Below are positions 1 through 5,479 of a DNA stretch of 6,243 nt, piece after piece. Within the stretch, counting starts at the first letter, position 1; every line of letters starts with the position of its first letter. The stretch spans positions 1-6,243 of the forward strand of contig CANFIE010000239.1 in assembly GCA_947446625.1 (NCBI GenBank), read 5' to 3'. The notes below the pieces were generated by a model. That model saw only the letters and a list, made by a program, of their open reading frames with translations. It did not search any database and was not told the origin of the DNA. The translations under genes and the position numbers were made by a program. The DNA is from Acetobacteraceae bacterium (lineage in GTDB: Bacteria; Pseudomonadota; Alphaproteobacteria; Acetobacterales; Acetobacteraceae).

Positions 1-1
1 C

Positions 2-1000
2 GCCTTCCGCGCCCTGCTGGCCGAGCGCATGCGGCGCGGCACGCTGGACCTGGATATCCCGGAGCGCCGGGTGATGATCGACGAGCATGGCAAGGTGACC
101 GGGGTGGTGCCCCGCGCCCGGCTCGACAGCCACAAGCTGATCGAGGAGTTCATGGTGGCGGCCAATGTCTGCGCCGCCGAGGAGCTGGAGCGGCTGCGCC
201 AACCCTGCATGTACCGCATCCATGCCCCGCCCTCGGACCAGAAGATGGAGGGCCTGCGGCAATTCCTGACCGGGCTGGACATCTCCCTGCCGCCCAAGGA
301 CCAGTTGCATCCGCGTGACTTCTCGCATTTGCTGGGCCTGGTGCGCGGCAAGCCGGAGGAGCGGATTGTCAATGAAACGGTGCTGCGCAGCCAGTCTCAG
401 GCGGCGTATGAGCCGGATAACATTGGCCATTTCGGCCTGGGCCTGGCGCGCTACGCCCACTTCACCAGCCCCATCCGCCGCTATGCGGACCTGCTGGTGC
501 ACCGGGCGCTGATCCGTGGCCTGAAGCTGGGTTCCACCGGTGGGCTGACCGAGGCCGAGGCGGCGCGCTTCCCCGAGACGGGTGAGCACATCACCAGCAC
601 CGAGCGCCGTGCCGCCCAGGCGGAACGCGATGCGGTGGACCGCTATTTGGCCGCTTTCATGGCGGAGCGGGTCGGCCATGTGTTCAGCGCACGCATTTCC
701 GGGGTGACACGCTTCGGCCTCTTCGTCACGGTGGAGGAGAATGGGGCGAGTGGGTTGGTTCCACTGGCCTCACTGCCGGACGACAAATGGACTCACGACG
801 AGGCCAGCCATCAACTGGCCGGTCGCAGGACAGGTTTGACCTTCTCGCTCGGCGACGCCGTGGAAGCCCGCTTGTCTGCGGCTACGCCGCGTACCGGGGG
901 GCTGGTGTTCGGCCTGATGCAGGGCGACCCGACCGGCGGGCGCCGCCGCCCTGCCCCGCCCGGCAAGCCCAAGGGCAAGGGCAAGTTCAAAAAGCGCTGA
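2..1000 (+). CDS. rnr: Ribonuclease R, C-terminal part (5' end outside window)
   Basis: RNase R is a processive 3'-to-5' exoribonuclease that degrades structured RNA and takes part in mRNA decay and rRNA/tmRNA quality control. The window opens inside the RNB catalytic domain; 332 residues are visible. The frame is already open at base 2, so the ATG at 29 is an internal Met and not the start. Seen: the conserved RNB block at about nt 380-505, with the NETVLRS segment, GHFGLGLARYAHFTSPIRRYADLLVHR and its RNA-contacting arginines. An S1 RNA-binding domain follows (about nt 668-915), then a Gly/Pro/Lys/Arg-rich basic tail ending in KGKGKFKKR, typical of RNase R rather than RNase II. The catalytic Asp cluster and cold-shock domains would lie upstream. 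The stop is 17 nt before the S41 peptidase start, suggesting co-transcription. Family assignment is secure. Confidence 0.95.
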   Translation, partial: AFRALLAERMRRGTLDLDIPERRVMIDEHGKVTGVVPRARLDSHKLIEEFMVAANVCAAEELERLRQPCMYRIHAPPSDQKMEGLRQFLTGLDISLPPKDQLHPRDFSHLLGLVRGKPEERIVNETVLRSQSQAAYEPDNIGHFGLGLARYAHFTSPIRRYADLLVHRALIRGLKLGSTGGLTEAEAARFPETGEHITSTERRAAQAERDAVDRYLAAFMAERVGHVFSARISGVTRFGLFVTVEENGASGLVPLASLPDDKWTHDEASHQLAGRRTGLTFSLGDAVEARLSAATPRTGGLVFGLMQGDPTGGRRRPAPPGKPKGKGKFKKR

Positions 1001-1017
1001 ACCACGGGTGGCGCCTG

Positions 1018-2532
1018 ATGCTGCTGCTGGCCCTGGTTCTGGGCTGGCCGCAGCCCGGGCGCGGCCAAAGCGCCGAGGATGTGTTTCCCCGCGCTCAGGT
1101 GCAGGCGGTGCTGACCACGGCGCTGACCACGGTGCTGCAGCGCCACCTGGAGGTGGTGACGCCGCAGGACCTGGCGCTGTGGAGCCTGCGCGGGCTGGAG
1201 GTGCTGGAGCCGGCGCTGAAGCTGGAACTCAACGCCGGCACGCTGTTGCTTTCCATGGGAGAGCGGGTGCTTGGCGCCCGGCCCTTGCCGCCACAGCAAC
1301 CGGGCACGGCACCGGAAGCCGCCGCCCAACCCGTGGCATTCGCCCTGGCAGCGCTGTACGAGGCCGCCTGGGGCGCCTCGGCCGCCATTCATCAGGCGGG
1401 GCCGGAGCGCATGCTGCGCAGCGGCTTTGAAGAGCTGTTCAACCACCTGGACCCCTATAGCCGCTACCTGACCCCTGAGGAGGCGCGTGGTGCCCGCGCC
1501 CGGCGGGTAGGGCCGAGCGGGCTGGGGCTGCGGTTGGCCGCGGGGCGGCAGGGTGCGGTGGTGGTGGCGGCGCTGGGGCCGGATGGCCCGGCCAGCCGCG
1601 CCGGACTGCGCCTGGGCGACCGGATTTTGGCCATTGATGGCACCGCCCTGGCGAATCTGGACCTGGTGGCCGCCACGGCGCTGCTGGAAGGCCCGGCCGA
1701 GACCGCCGTTTCGCTGCGGGTGGTGCGGGCCGGGCGCCGATTCGAGATTCTGTTGCTGCGTAGCCTGCTGCCGCCCGATTCGGTGCAGACCGAGCGGCGT
1801 GGCGATGTGCTGTGGGTGCGGGTGCTGGCCTTCACCAGCACCACAGACAGCCATTTGGCCGAGGCCCTGGGCAGCGCCTTTGCCCAGCGACCACCGCTGG
1901 CCGGGCTGGTGCTGGATTTGCGCGGGAATCGGGGCGGGCTGCTGGGCCAGGCGGTGGGGGTGGCGGGTGCCTTCCTGCCCGGGGGCGAGGTGGCGCGTAC
2001 CGGTGGCCGGCACCCCGACAGCGTGCGGATTTACCACGCCCTGGGGCCGGATTTGGCCGAGGGCGTGCCCATGGTGGTGCTGGTGGATGGCCGCACCGCC
2101 TCGGCCGCCGAGATTGTGGCCGCCGCCTTGGCCGACCGCGGCCGGGCCGTGGTGGTGGGCAGCGCCAGCATGGGCAAGGGATTGATTCAGCTGGTGGTTC
2201 CGCTGCCCAACGGGGCCGAGCTGCTGGTGACGTGGTCGCGGGTGCTGGCGCCGCTGGGCTGGCCTGTGCAGGGGCTGGGCGTGCTGCCGGCGCTGTGCAC
2301 CAGCCTGGGGGCCGAGGCCACGGCCCAGGCGCTGGCGGCGCTGCGGGGCGGTACCGCCCCGATGGCAGCGGCGCTTGCCCGGCAGCGGGCCAGCCGCGCC
2401 CCGGTGCCAGCCAGCGAAGTGGCGCAACTGCGCGCCACCTGCCCGCCCGCCGAGGGCCGCGACGCCGATACCGAGGCCGCCCGCGCCCTGCTGGCCATGC
2501 CCGGCGCCTATGGCGCGGCGCTGCGGCGCTGA
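1018..2532 (+). CDS. S41 family C-terminal processing peptidase (CtpA/Prc-like), PDZ domain, exported
   Basis: A serine endopeptidase of MEROPS family S41 (CtpA/Prc), which trims or degrades envelope proteins from their C-terminus; 504 aa. The ATG at 1018 is chosen because it begins a hydrophobic segment (LLLALVLGW) ending near GRGQS-AEDVF, a likely signal peptide. The frame is open back to 787, but that stretch overlaps rnr and looks non-coding. The signal lacks a basic n-region, so the exact start is not certain; GGGTGG at 1006-1011 is a weak ribosome site. Domains: N-terminal helical region; LDPYSRYLTPEE (about 144-155), the usual S41 pre-PDZ motif; PDZ about 165-250; protease domain about 258-430. 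DLRGN is present, followed by RGG where PGG is usual. Catalytic residues by motif: Ser362 (TASAAEI), Lys387 (GKG), Gln391; the 25- and 4-residue spacings match Prc. Only two cysteines occur in the whole protein, Cys427 and Cys475, possibly a disulfide. Confidence 0.93.
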   Translation: MLLLALVLGWPQPGRGQSAEDVFPRAQVQAVLTTALTTVLQRHLEVVTPQDLALWSLRGLEVLEPALKLELNAGTLLLSMGERVLGARPLPPQQPGTAPEAAAQPVAFALAALYEAAWGASAAIHQAGPERMLRSGFEELFNHLDPYSRYLTPEEARGARARRVGPSGLGLRLAAGRQGAVVVAALGPDGPASRAGLRLGDRILAIDGTALANLDLVAATALLEGPAETAVSLRVVRAGRRFEILLLRSLLPPDSVQTERRGDVLWVRVLAFTSTTDSHLAEALGSAFAQRPPLAGLVLDLRGNRGGLLGQAVGVAGAFLPGGEVARTGGRHPDSVRIYHALGPDLAEGVPMVVLVDGRTASAAEIVAAALADRGRAVVVGSASMGKGLIQLVVPLPNGAELLVTWSRVLAPLGWPVQGLGVLPALCTSLGAEATAQALAALRGGTAPMAAALARQRASRAPVPASEVAQLRATCPPAEGRDADTEAARALLAMPGAYGAALRR

Positions 2533-2540
2533 CAGGGCAC

Positions 2541-2559
2541 GGAAAGGCTTGACCTTTCC
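2541..2559. repeat. Inverted repeat just after the peptidase stop, overlapping the candidate rpmG -35
   Basis: Arms GGAAAGG (2541-2547) and CCTTTCC (2553-2559) pair perfectly over 7 bp around a 5-nt loop, CTTGA. It begins 8 nt after the peptidase stop. No T tract follows, so it is a poor intrinsic terminator. The TTGACC proposed as the rpmG -35 lies in the loop and right arm, so an operator role is equally possible. The structure is certain; its function is not known. Confidence 0.6.
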
Positions 2560-2576
2560 CGCCCGTTGACTAGGTT
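2549..2576 (+). promoter_or_regulatory. Candidate sigma70-type promoter of rpmG
   Basis: TTGACC (2549-2554) is a good -35 for an alphaproteobacterial housekeeping promoter. With a 16-bp spacer it faces TAGGTT (2571-2576), a weak -10. A second TTGACT at 2566-2571 has no good -10 at 17 bp. The distance to the rpmG start (62 nt from the -10) leaves a leader of roughly 50-55 nt. The call rests on motif match only. Confidence 0.4.
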
Positions 2577-2585
2577 GCGCAACCT
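2572..2585. repeat. 14-bp perfect palindrome at the rpmG promoter
   Basis: AGGTTGCGCAACCT reads identically on both strands with no spacer. It covers the candidate -10 and the expected transcription start of rpmG, where a dimeric repressor would bind. No known regulator consensus could be assigned by eye. The palindrome is certain; an operator role is inference. Confidence 0.6.
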
Positions 2586-2589
2586 TCTG

Positions 2590-2607
2590 CCGGGCCGCTT
2601 CGCCCGG
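2590..2607 (+). repeat. Short hairpin in the rpmG leader
   Basis: CCGGGC (2590-2595) and GCCCGG (2602-2607) form a 6-bp GC stem with the 6-nt loop CGCTTC. It would lie in the 5' untranslated region, 17 nt before the GGAAA ribosome site. Short GC stems arise easily by chance in DNA of this composition, so significance is low unless conserved. Confidence 0.4.
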
Positions 2608-2637
2608 ATCCTGCCCGTATGACCGGAAACTGATGCC

Positions 2638-2805
2638 ATGGCCAAGTCGAATACCATCCAGATCAAGCTGGTTAGCAGCGCCGAGACCGGCTTCTTCTAT
2701 GTGACCACGAAGAACGTGAAGAACATCACGGGCAAGCTGGAACTGAAGAAGTATGACCCCGTTGCCCGCAAGCACGTGGTGTTCAAGGAATCCAAGATCA
2801 AATAA
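2638..2805 (+). CDS. rpmG: 50S ribosomal protein L33 (zinc-free, C- type)
   Basis: A protein of the large ribosomal subunit, 55 aa, the usual L33 length. The translation begins MAKSNTIQIKLVSSAETGFFYVTTKN and ends HVVFKESKIK; the TGFFYVTTKN and LELKKYDPVARKHVVFKE segments are diagnostic for proteobacterial L33. There are no cysteines, so this is the C- form without the paired CxxC zinc ligands. GGAAA at 2625-2629, 8 nt before the ATG, is a suitable ribosome site. It lies 105 nt after the peptidase stop, with its own candidate promoter, and is convergent with pleD. The gene is short enough to fall below many ORF-length cut-offs, and a long antisense open frame covers most of it; the L33 match leaves no doubt which strand is coding. 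Confidence 0.96.
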   Translation: MAKSNTIQIKLVSSAETGFFYVTTKNVKNITGKLELKKYDPVARKHVVFKESKIK

Positions 2806-2817
2806 GCCTGCTGGCGG

Positions 2818-2833
2818 GCGCCCCTCGGGGCGC
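2818..2833 (+). terminator. GC-rich hairpin downstream of rpmG
   Basis: GCGCCCC (2818-2824) pairs with GGGGCGC (2827-2833), realistically a 6-bp stem closed by a CTCG tetraloop, starting 12 nt after the rpmG stop. Only TTG follows, so alone it is a weak terminator. It may act as an upstream pause or 3'-end-protecting stem ahead of the stronger terminator at 2863. Confidence 0.4.
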
Positions 2834-2862
2834 TTGCCGCGCGCTGCTTGAGATATGGCTGC

Positions 2863-2899
2863 GAAGCCCTGCCGGCCCAGGCGCCGCGCGGGGTTTTTT
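2863..2899 (+). terminator. Rho-independent terminator for the rpmG transcript
   Basis: The left arm AAGCCCTGC (2864-2872) pairs with GCGGGGTTT (2888-2896), including two G-U pairs. The stem continues as CGGC (2873-2876) with GCCG (2883-2886) after a one-base bulge, leaving the loop CCAGGC. The right arm runs into six consecutive T (2894-2899). This is the only classic stem-plus-T-tract terminator in the window, and it is oriented for + strand transcription, closing rpmG and possibly the whole rnr-peptidase-rpmG block. Confidence 0.72.
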
Positions 2900-2912
2900 C
2901 GTTGTTGCCCGG

Positions 2913-2941
2913 TGCTGAGCCAGCGCGGCGCTGGCTCAGCA
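2913..2941 (-). terminator. 13-bp perfect hairpin spanning the pleD stop codon
   Basis: The arms at 2913-2925 and 2929-2941 are exactly complementary (TGCTGAGCCAGCG / CGCTGGCTCAGCA) around a 3-nt loop CGG. The pleD stop codon (2936-2938) lies inside one arm. There is no U tract on the - strand, so it is not a textbook intrinsic terminator; it may protect the pleD mRNA 3' end or act with Rho. It sits 13 nt from the T tract of the opposing rpmG terminator, so both convergent transcripts end in about 80 bp. Confidence 0.5.
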
Positions 2942-4312
2942 ATCGGCGGTTACGCCCTGCAGGTCGGCATCGCCTGCCAGCATCACCAGGTTGCGGCCAG
3001 CGGCCTTGGCCCGATACAGAGCGGCGTCGGCCGCCGCCGTGGCCTGCGCCCCGGTGCTGCCCTGCGGCGCCAGCACCACGCCAATGCTGACCGAGATGCT
3101 CAGCCCCACATCGCCCACCGAAATGCTGTCCTGGTGGATGGTCTGGCGCAGGCGCTCGGCCACGGCCAGGGCGTAGTCGGTGGCGGCGCCGGCCAGCACC
3201 ACCATGAATTCCTCGCCACCGAATCGGGCCACCACATCGGCGGCGCGCAGGTTGGCCTTCAGGCGTTCCGCCACCACGCGCAGGGCGGCATCGCCGGCGG
3301 CATGGCCATGCGTGTCGTTGATCAGCTTGAAGCGGTCCACATCCAGCAACAGCACCGCCGCCGGGCCGCCGCGCAGCACGCCTTCCAGGTGGCGCATGAC
3401 GTAGCGGCGGTTGCGCAGGCTGGTCAGCGGGTCGGTCACCGCCAGTTCCAGGCTGCGGTCCAGGTCGGCCCATAGCTGTTCCTGGTAGTGCTTGCGGCGG
3501 ATCTGGTTGCGGGCGCGGGCGCGCAACTCGTTGGGGTCCACCGGGCGCAGCACGTGGTCATTCGCGCCCAGGTCAAAGCCGCGCAGCACCAGGCTGCGCT
3601 GGGTGGGCTGGGCCACCAGCAGCACCGGAATATCGCGCGTTATGGCATGGGCGCGCAGGCGCGAGGCAAAGCGCAACGCGTCGGTGCCATCGGGCGACAG
3701 GCAGAGGATCGCCATGTCGAAGCCGCCCTCGCTCAGCGCCATCCAGGCATCCTCCACCACCGTGGCGCCCTGCACCGCCACGCCATCGGCGGCCAGAATG
3801 CCCTGGATGGCGGCAACTTCCTCGGCATCGGTGGAAAGCACCAGGCAACGTGAGCCGCGCATGCTGGTGGTGGGCAGGATGGGGGTCTCGAAACCCAGTT
3901 CGCGGGCGGTTTCGGCGCGCAGGCGCCAGGCATCCTGCACCTGCTTTACCCGCAGCAGGGCGCGTAGCCGGGCGAACAGGGTGGGGTCGTCCACCGGCTT
4001 TGAGAGGAAGTCATCGGCGCCGGCTTCCAGCCCGCGCACGCGCTCGGCGGCATCCACCAGCGCGGTCACCATCACCACCGGGATATGCGCGGTGCTGGGA
4101 TTCAGCTTCAGCCGGCGGCACACCTCGTAGCCGTCCATGCCAGGCATCATGACATCCAGCAGGATGATGTCCGGCATCCAGTTGGCTACGGCGGTCAGCG
4201 CCTCAGGCCCCGAGGCGGCCAAGCCAACCTCGTAGAACTCGCCGAGCAGCTTGGCTTCCAGCAGGCGCAAATTGGCGGCGATGTCGTCCACCACCAGGAT
4301 CCGGGCAGTCAT
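2936..4312 (-). CDS. pleD: PleD-type response regulator / diguanylate cyclase (REC-REC-GGDEF)
   Basis: It makes c-di-GMP from two GTP; in Caulobacter, PleD is activated by phosphorylation and drives the swarmer-to-stalked transition. Length is 458 aa, close to the 454 aa of Caulobacter PleD and collinear with it. The N-terminus MTARILVVDDIAANLRLLEAKL matches PleD. REC1 (about 3-120) has Asp9/Asp10, phospho-acceptor Asp53 (ILLDVMMPGMDG), Thr83 and Lys105. REC2 (about 155-270) is degenerate: Cys204 stands where the phospho-Asp would be, fitting its adaptor role. The GGDEF domain (about 290-450) has LDVDRFKLIND, active-site GGEEF (365-369) and inhibitory-site RAAD (356-359), so an active, product-inhibited cyclase is predicted. 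The ATG at 4312 is preferred over an in-frame GTG at 4345 because AGGA lies 7 nt upstream and it fits the PleD N-terminus. divK, adjacent to pleD in Caulobacter, is absent here. Confidence 0.95.
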   Translation of the reverse strand: MTARILVVDDIAANLRLLEAKLLGEFYEVGLAASGPEALTAVANWMPDIILLDVMMPGMDGYEVCRRLKLNPSTAHIPVVMVTALVDAAERVRGLEAGADDFLSKPVDDPTLFARLRALLRVKQVQDAWRLRAETARELGFETPILPTTSMRGSRCLVLSTDAEEVAAIQGILAADGVAVQGATVVEDAWMALSEGGFDMAILCLSPDGTDALRFASRLRAHAITRDIPVLLVAQPTQRSLVLRGFDLGANDHVLRPVDPNELRARARNQIRRKHYQEQLWADLDRSLELAVTDPLTSLRNRRYVMRHLEGVLRGGPAAVLLLDVDRFKLINDTHGHAAGDAALRVVAERLKANLRAADVVARFGGEEFMVVLAGAATDYALAVAERLRQTIHQDSISVGDVGLSISVSIGVVLAPQGSTGAQATAAADAALYRAKAAGRNLVMLAGDADLQGVTADC

Positions 4313-4524
4313 GATGCGGATCCTGGGCGGGAATGGCTGCGCCACGGGCGAAACGCCAGTGACGCGCGAACGGAAATGAAATGGATATTCAGCGACATAT
4401 GCATGCTACTGTGGCGCGGCGCCCGGCCGGCAGCAACTGGTGATTGCAGGCATTGCGCGACCAGGGTGCCAGAGCCACGAACCGCCGGGCAGTTCTCGCC
4501 CGCCAAGGGATGCGCTGATAACAC
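4309..4524 (-). CDS. Candidate 71-aa leader ORF translationally coupled to pleD
   Basis: A possible small protein of unknown function. It starts with GTG at 4524, 6 nt after AGGAGG, and its TGA (4311-4309) overlaps the pleD ATG (4312-4310) as ATGA, the classic arrangement for translational coupling. The peptide begins MLSAHPLAGENC, has a His/Met patch (HSSMHMSLNIHF) and a basic, Ser-rich end; I recognise no domain and no clear membrane segment. Against it: third-position GC is about 65%, clearly below the neighbouring genes, and the sequence has a non-coding character. It is therefore either a genuine young or leader gene controlling pleD translation, or a chance frame behind a strong ribosome site. 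Confidence 0.35.
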   Translation of the reverse strand: MLSAHPLAGENCPAVRGSGTLVAQCLQSPVAAGRAPRHSSMHMSLNIHFISVRASLAFRPWRSHSRPGSAS

Positions 4525-4527
4525 CTG

Positions 4528-4536
4528 TCACCTCCT
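4528..4536 (-). promoter_or_regulatory. Unusually perfect Shine-Dalgarno sequence upstream of pleD
   Basis: On the - strand this reads AGGAGGTGA, a 9-nt exact complement to the 3' end of 16S rRNA and far stronger than any other ribosome site in the window. It lies 6 nt (from AGGAGG) before the GTG of the 71-codon leader ORF and more than 200 nt from the pleD ATG. Upstream on the same strand, the CCTCCCTCG stretch at 4588-4580 could pair with CGAGGAGG at 4538-4531 with one bulged base and hide it. That pairing is possible but speculative. Confidence 0.5.
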
Positions 4537-4591
4537 CGTTGCAGTTCGCCGTGGCAAGTTCGCTGCCTGTCGATACTGGCGAGGGAGGGCG

Positions 4592-4613
4592 ACCACAAGC
4601 CTAGGCTTGTCGT
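4592..4613. repeat. 16-bp perfect palindrome (22 bp with one mismatched pair)
   Basis: ACAAGCCTAGGCTTGT at 4595-4610 is self-complementary without a spacer. Beyond one mismatched pair (4594/4611) the symmetry continues for two more pairs to 4592/4613. It contains CCTAGG, and CTAG is generally a scarce tetramer in proteobacterial DNA. It lies 280 bp upstream of the pleD start and 74 bp past the VOC gene stop. The shape suits a dimeric DNA-binding protein better than a terminator; no regulator is identified. Confidence 0.6.
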
Positions 4614-4633
4614 GAGTTGCCGTGGCACAAATC

Positions 4634-4672
4634 CCGGGCGGGGTCACATCATGGCGAGGTGACCACGCCCGG
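4634..4672 (-). terminator. Long hairpin after the VOC gene, probable transcript end
   Basis: The arms at 4634-4647 and 4659-4672 pair at 13 of 14 positions (CCGGGCG then GGTCAC, mismatch at 4641/4665) around an 11-nt loop. On the - strand it starts 11 nt after the VOC stop codon. The tail is only GATTTGTG, so it is weak as a Rho-independent terminator, but position and stem stability make transcript-end formation the best reading. Confidence 0.5.
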
Positions 4673-4683
4673 AAGGTTGTGGC

Positions 4684-5322
4684 TCAGCCGCTGGCCAGCG
4701 TCACTTCGGTGCCATCGGGGCGCAGCACATGCGCCAGCAGCCGGGCGTGCGGGCTGTGGCGCAGTTTCAGCACCCCTTCCAGCCCACGTTCCGCCAGGGC
4801 GGCGCGGGCGGCCACGTCCTCCGGGTGCTCGGCTTCCAGCAGGCGCAGGCGGCATTTGGAATCATGCAGGCGCGAGGAGGCGCCATGTCCGTTCCACTGG
4901 ATCAGCGCCGGGATCAGGTTGTCCATGTCCTGCTGTTGCGGCGGAAAGGCCATGCGCCAGTGCAGGTCGCCCCGGCGCATTTCCTTCACCTCGCCGCCGC
5001 GCGGCCCCAGCTTGGCGGTAATGGTATCCAGCGCAGCGGTGCGAGCCACCCAGGCCAGCAGGCGCGGCTCGGCCTCCAGCATGGTCTTCACCCCGGGGTT
5101 GTCGAGATCAAACGGGCGGGGATGCGGCGGGTTGGGCTGGCCCGGGTCGGGCGCGATGATTTCCATGTAGCAGGCCGGCCCCAGGCCCAGCAGCATGTTG
5201 TGGGTGCCAAAGCCCTCATGCACCCCGCCCTTCTGTGGGCTGACGCCCAGGTGCTGCAGCAGCCAGGCGGCGCCTGCCTCAAGGCTGCTGGCGCCCACCA
5301 CGATGTGGTCGATCTCGGCCAT
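4684..5322 (-). CDS. VOC superfamily, glyoxalase-like domain protein
   Basis: 212 aa. The sequence fits the glyoxalase-like family of the vicinal-oxygen-chelate fold (Pfam Glyoxalase_3 type). Characteristic parts: IDHIVVGASSLEAGAAWL at the N-terminus, GVHEGFGTHNMLLGLG (33-48) and YMEIIAPDP (52-60). In VOC enzymes such His and Glu positions (His6, His41, Glu54) are metal-ligand candidates. A second half with PALIQWNGHGASS (138-150) completes the paired motif. No signal peptide; probably cytoplasmic. The ATG at 5322 is chosen because AGGGAG (5336-5331) lies 8 nt upstream and the VOC fold starts at once; the frame stays open to 5445 but that extension is Arg/Ala-rich and lacks homology-like character. 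The substrate cannot be told from sequence: VOC members include lyases, dioxygenases and binding proteins. No neighbouring gene points to a pathway. Confidence 0.85.
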   Translation of the reverse strand: MAEIDHIVVGASSLEAGAAWLLQHLGVSPQKGGVHEGFGTHNMLLGLGPACYMEIIAPDPGQPNPPHPRPFDLDNPGVKTMLEAEPRLLAWVARTAALDTITAKLGPRGGEVKEMRRGDLHWRMAFPPQQQDMDNLIPALIQWNGHGASSRLHDSKCRLRLLEAEHPEDVAARAALAERGLEGVLKLRHSPHARLLAHVLRPDGTEVTLASG

Positions 5323-5446
5323 TACTGAAACTCCCTTGGCCCCGGGGCGCGCCTTGCGGCGGGCCGCATACCGGGCCTTGCAGCGAATACCGTGCGTGGC
5401 CAGGCCGACTGATGCCCAGAGCACCATGCGCCCTGCCGGGCGCAAG

Positions 5447-5476
5447 TTGCTCTATAACCATTTGAGACTAGAGCAA
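5447..5476. promoter_or_regulatory. Inverted repeat, candidate operator/promoter of the VOC gene
   Basis: TTGCTCTA (5447-5454) and TAGAGCAA (5469-5476) are perfect 8-bp inverted arms with a 14-bp spacer, in an AT-richer island. On the - strand one arm provides TTGCTC (-35-like) and the other TATAGA (-10-like, 5456-5451). The 14-bp spacing between them is too short for a normal sigma70 promoter, so an activator-dependent promoter or a simple operator is possible. It lies about 125 bp upstream of the VOC start; the rest of the 5323-5446 leader shows only a GCCCCGGGGC palindrome (5339-5348) next to the ribosome site. Confidence 0.4.
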
Positions 5477-5479
5477 GAA

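Noticed and set aside
787..1017. N-terminal extension of the S41 peptidase frame
   Set aside because: It overlaps the rnr S1 domain and basic tail and has Arg/Pro-rich out-of-frame composition; the signal-like segment begins at the ATG at 1018.
811..2775. A 654-codon open frame on the - strand opposite the peptidase and rpmG
   Set aside because: It is antisense to two certain genes, rich in Gln/His/Gly/Arg low-complexity sequence and has no recognisable motif; long antisense frames are expected opposite high-GC3 genes.
2855..3475. 206-codon + strand frame opposite the pleD GGDEF domain
   Set aside because: Antisense to the conserved GGDEF coding sequence and crosses the terminator region; no own motif.
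4313..4345. GTG at 4345 as the pleD start
   Set aside because: It adds 11 residues absent from PleD, while the ATG at 4312 has AGGA 7 nt upstream and gives the family N-terminus.
4389..4628. 79-codon - strand frame in the pleD upstream region
   Set aside because: No good ribosome site, no domain, and it overlaps the better supported leader ORF and SD in another frame.
4623..4640. TGGCAC as a sigma54 -24 element
   Set aside because: No TTGC-type -12 element follows at the required spacing.
4729..5328. 199-codon + strand frame opposite the VOC gene
   Set aside because: Antisense to a gene with clear VOC motifs; Gln/His/Ala-rich composition typical of a shadow frame.
5323..5445. Upstream extension of the VOC protein to 5445
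   Set aside because: The added 41 residues are Arg/Ala-rich without family similarity, and the ATG at 5322 has a well-spaced AGGGAG.
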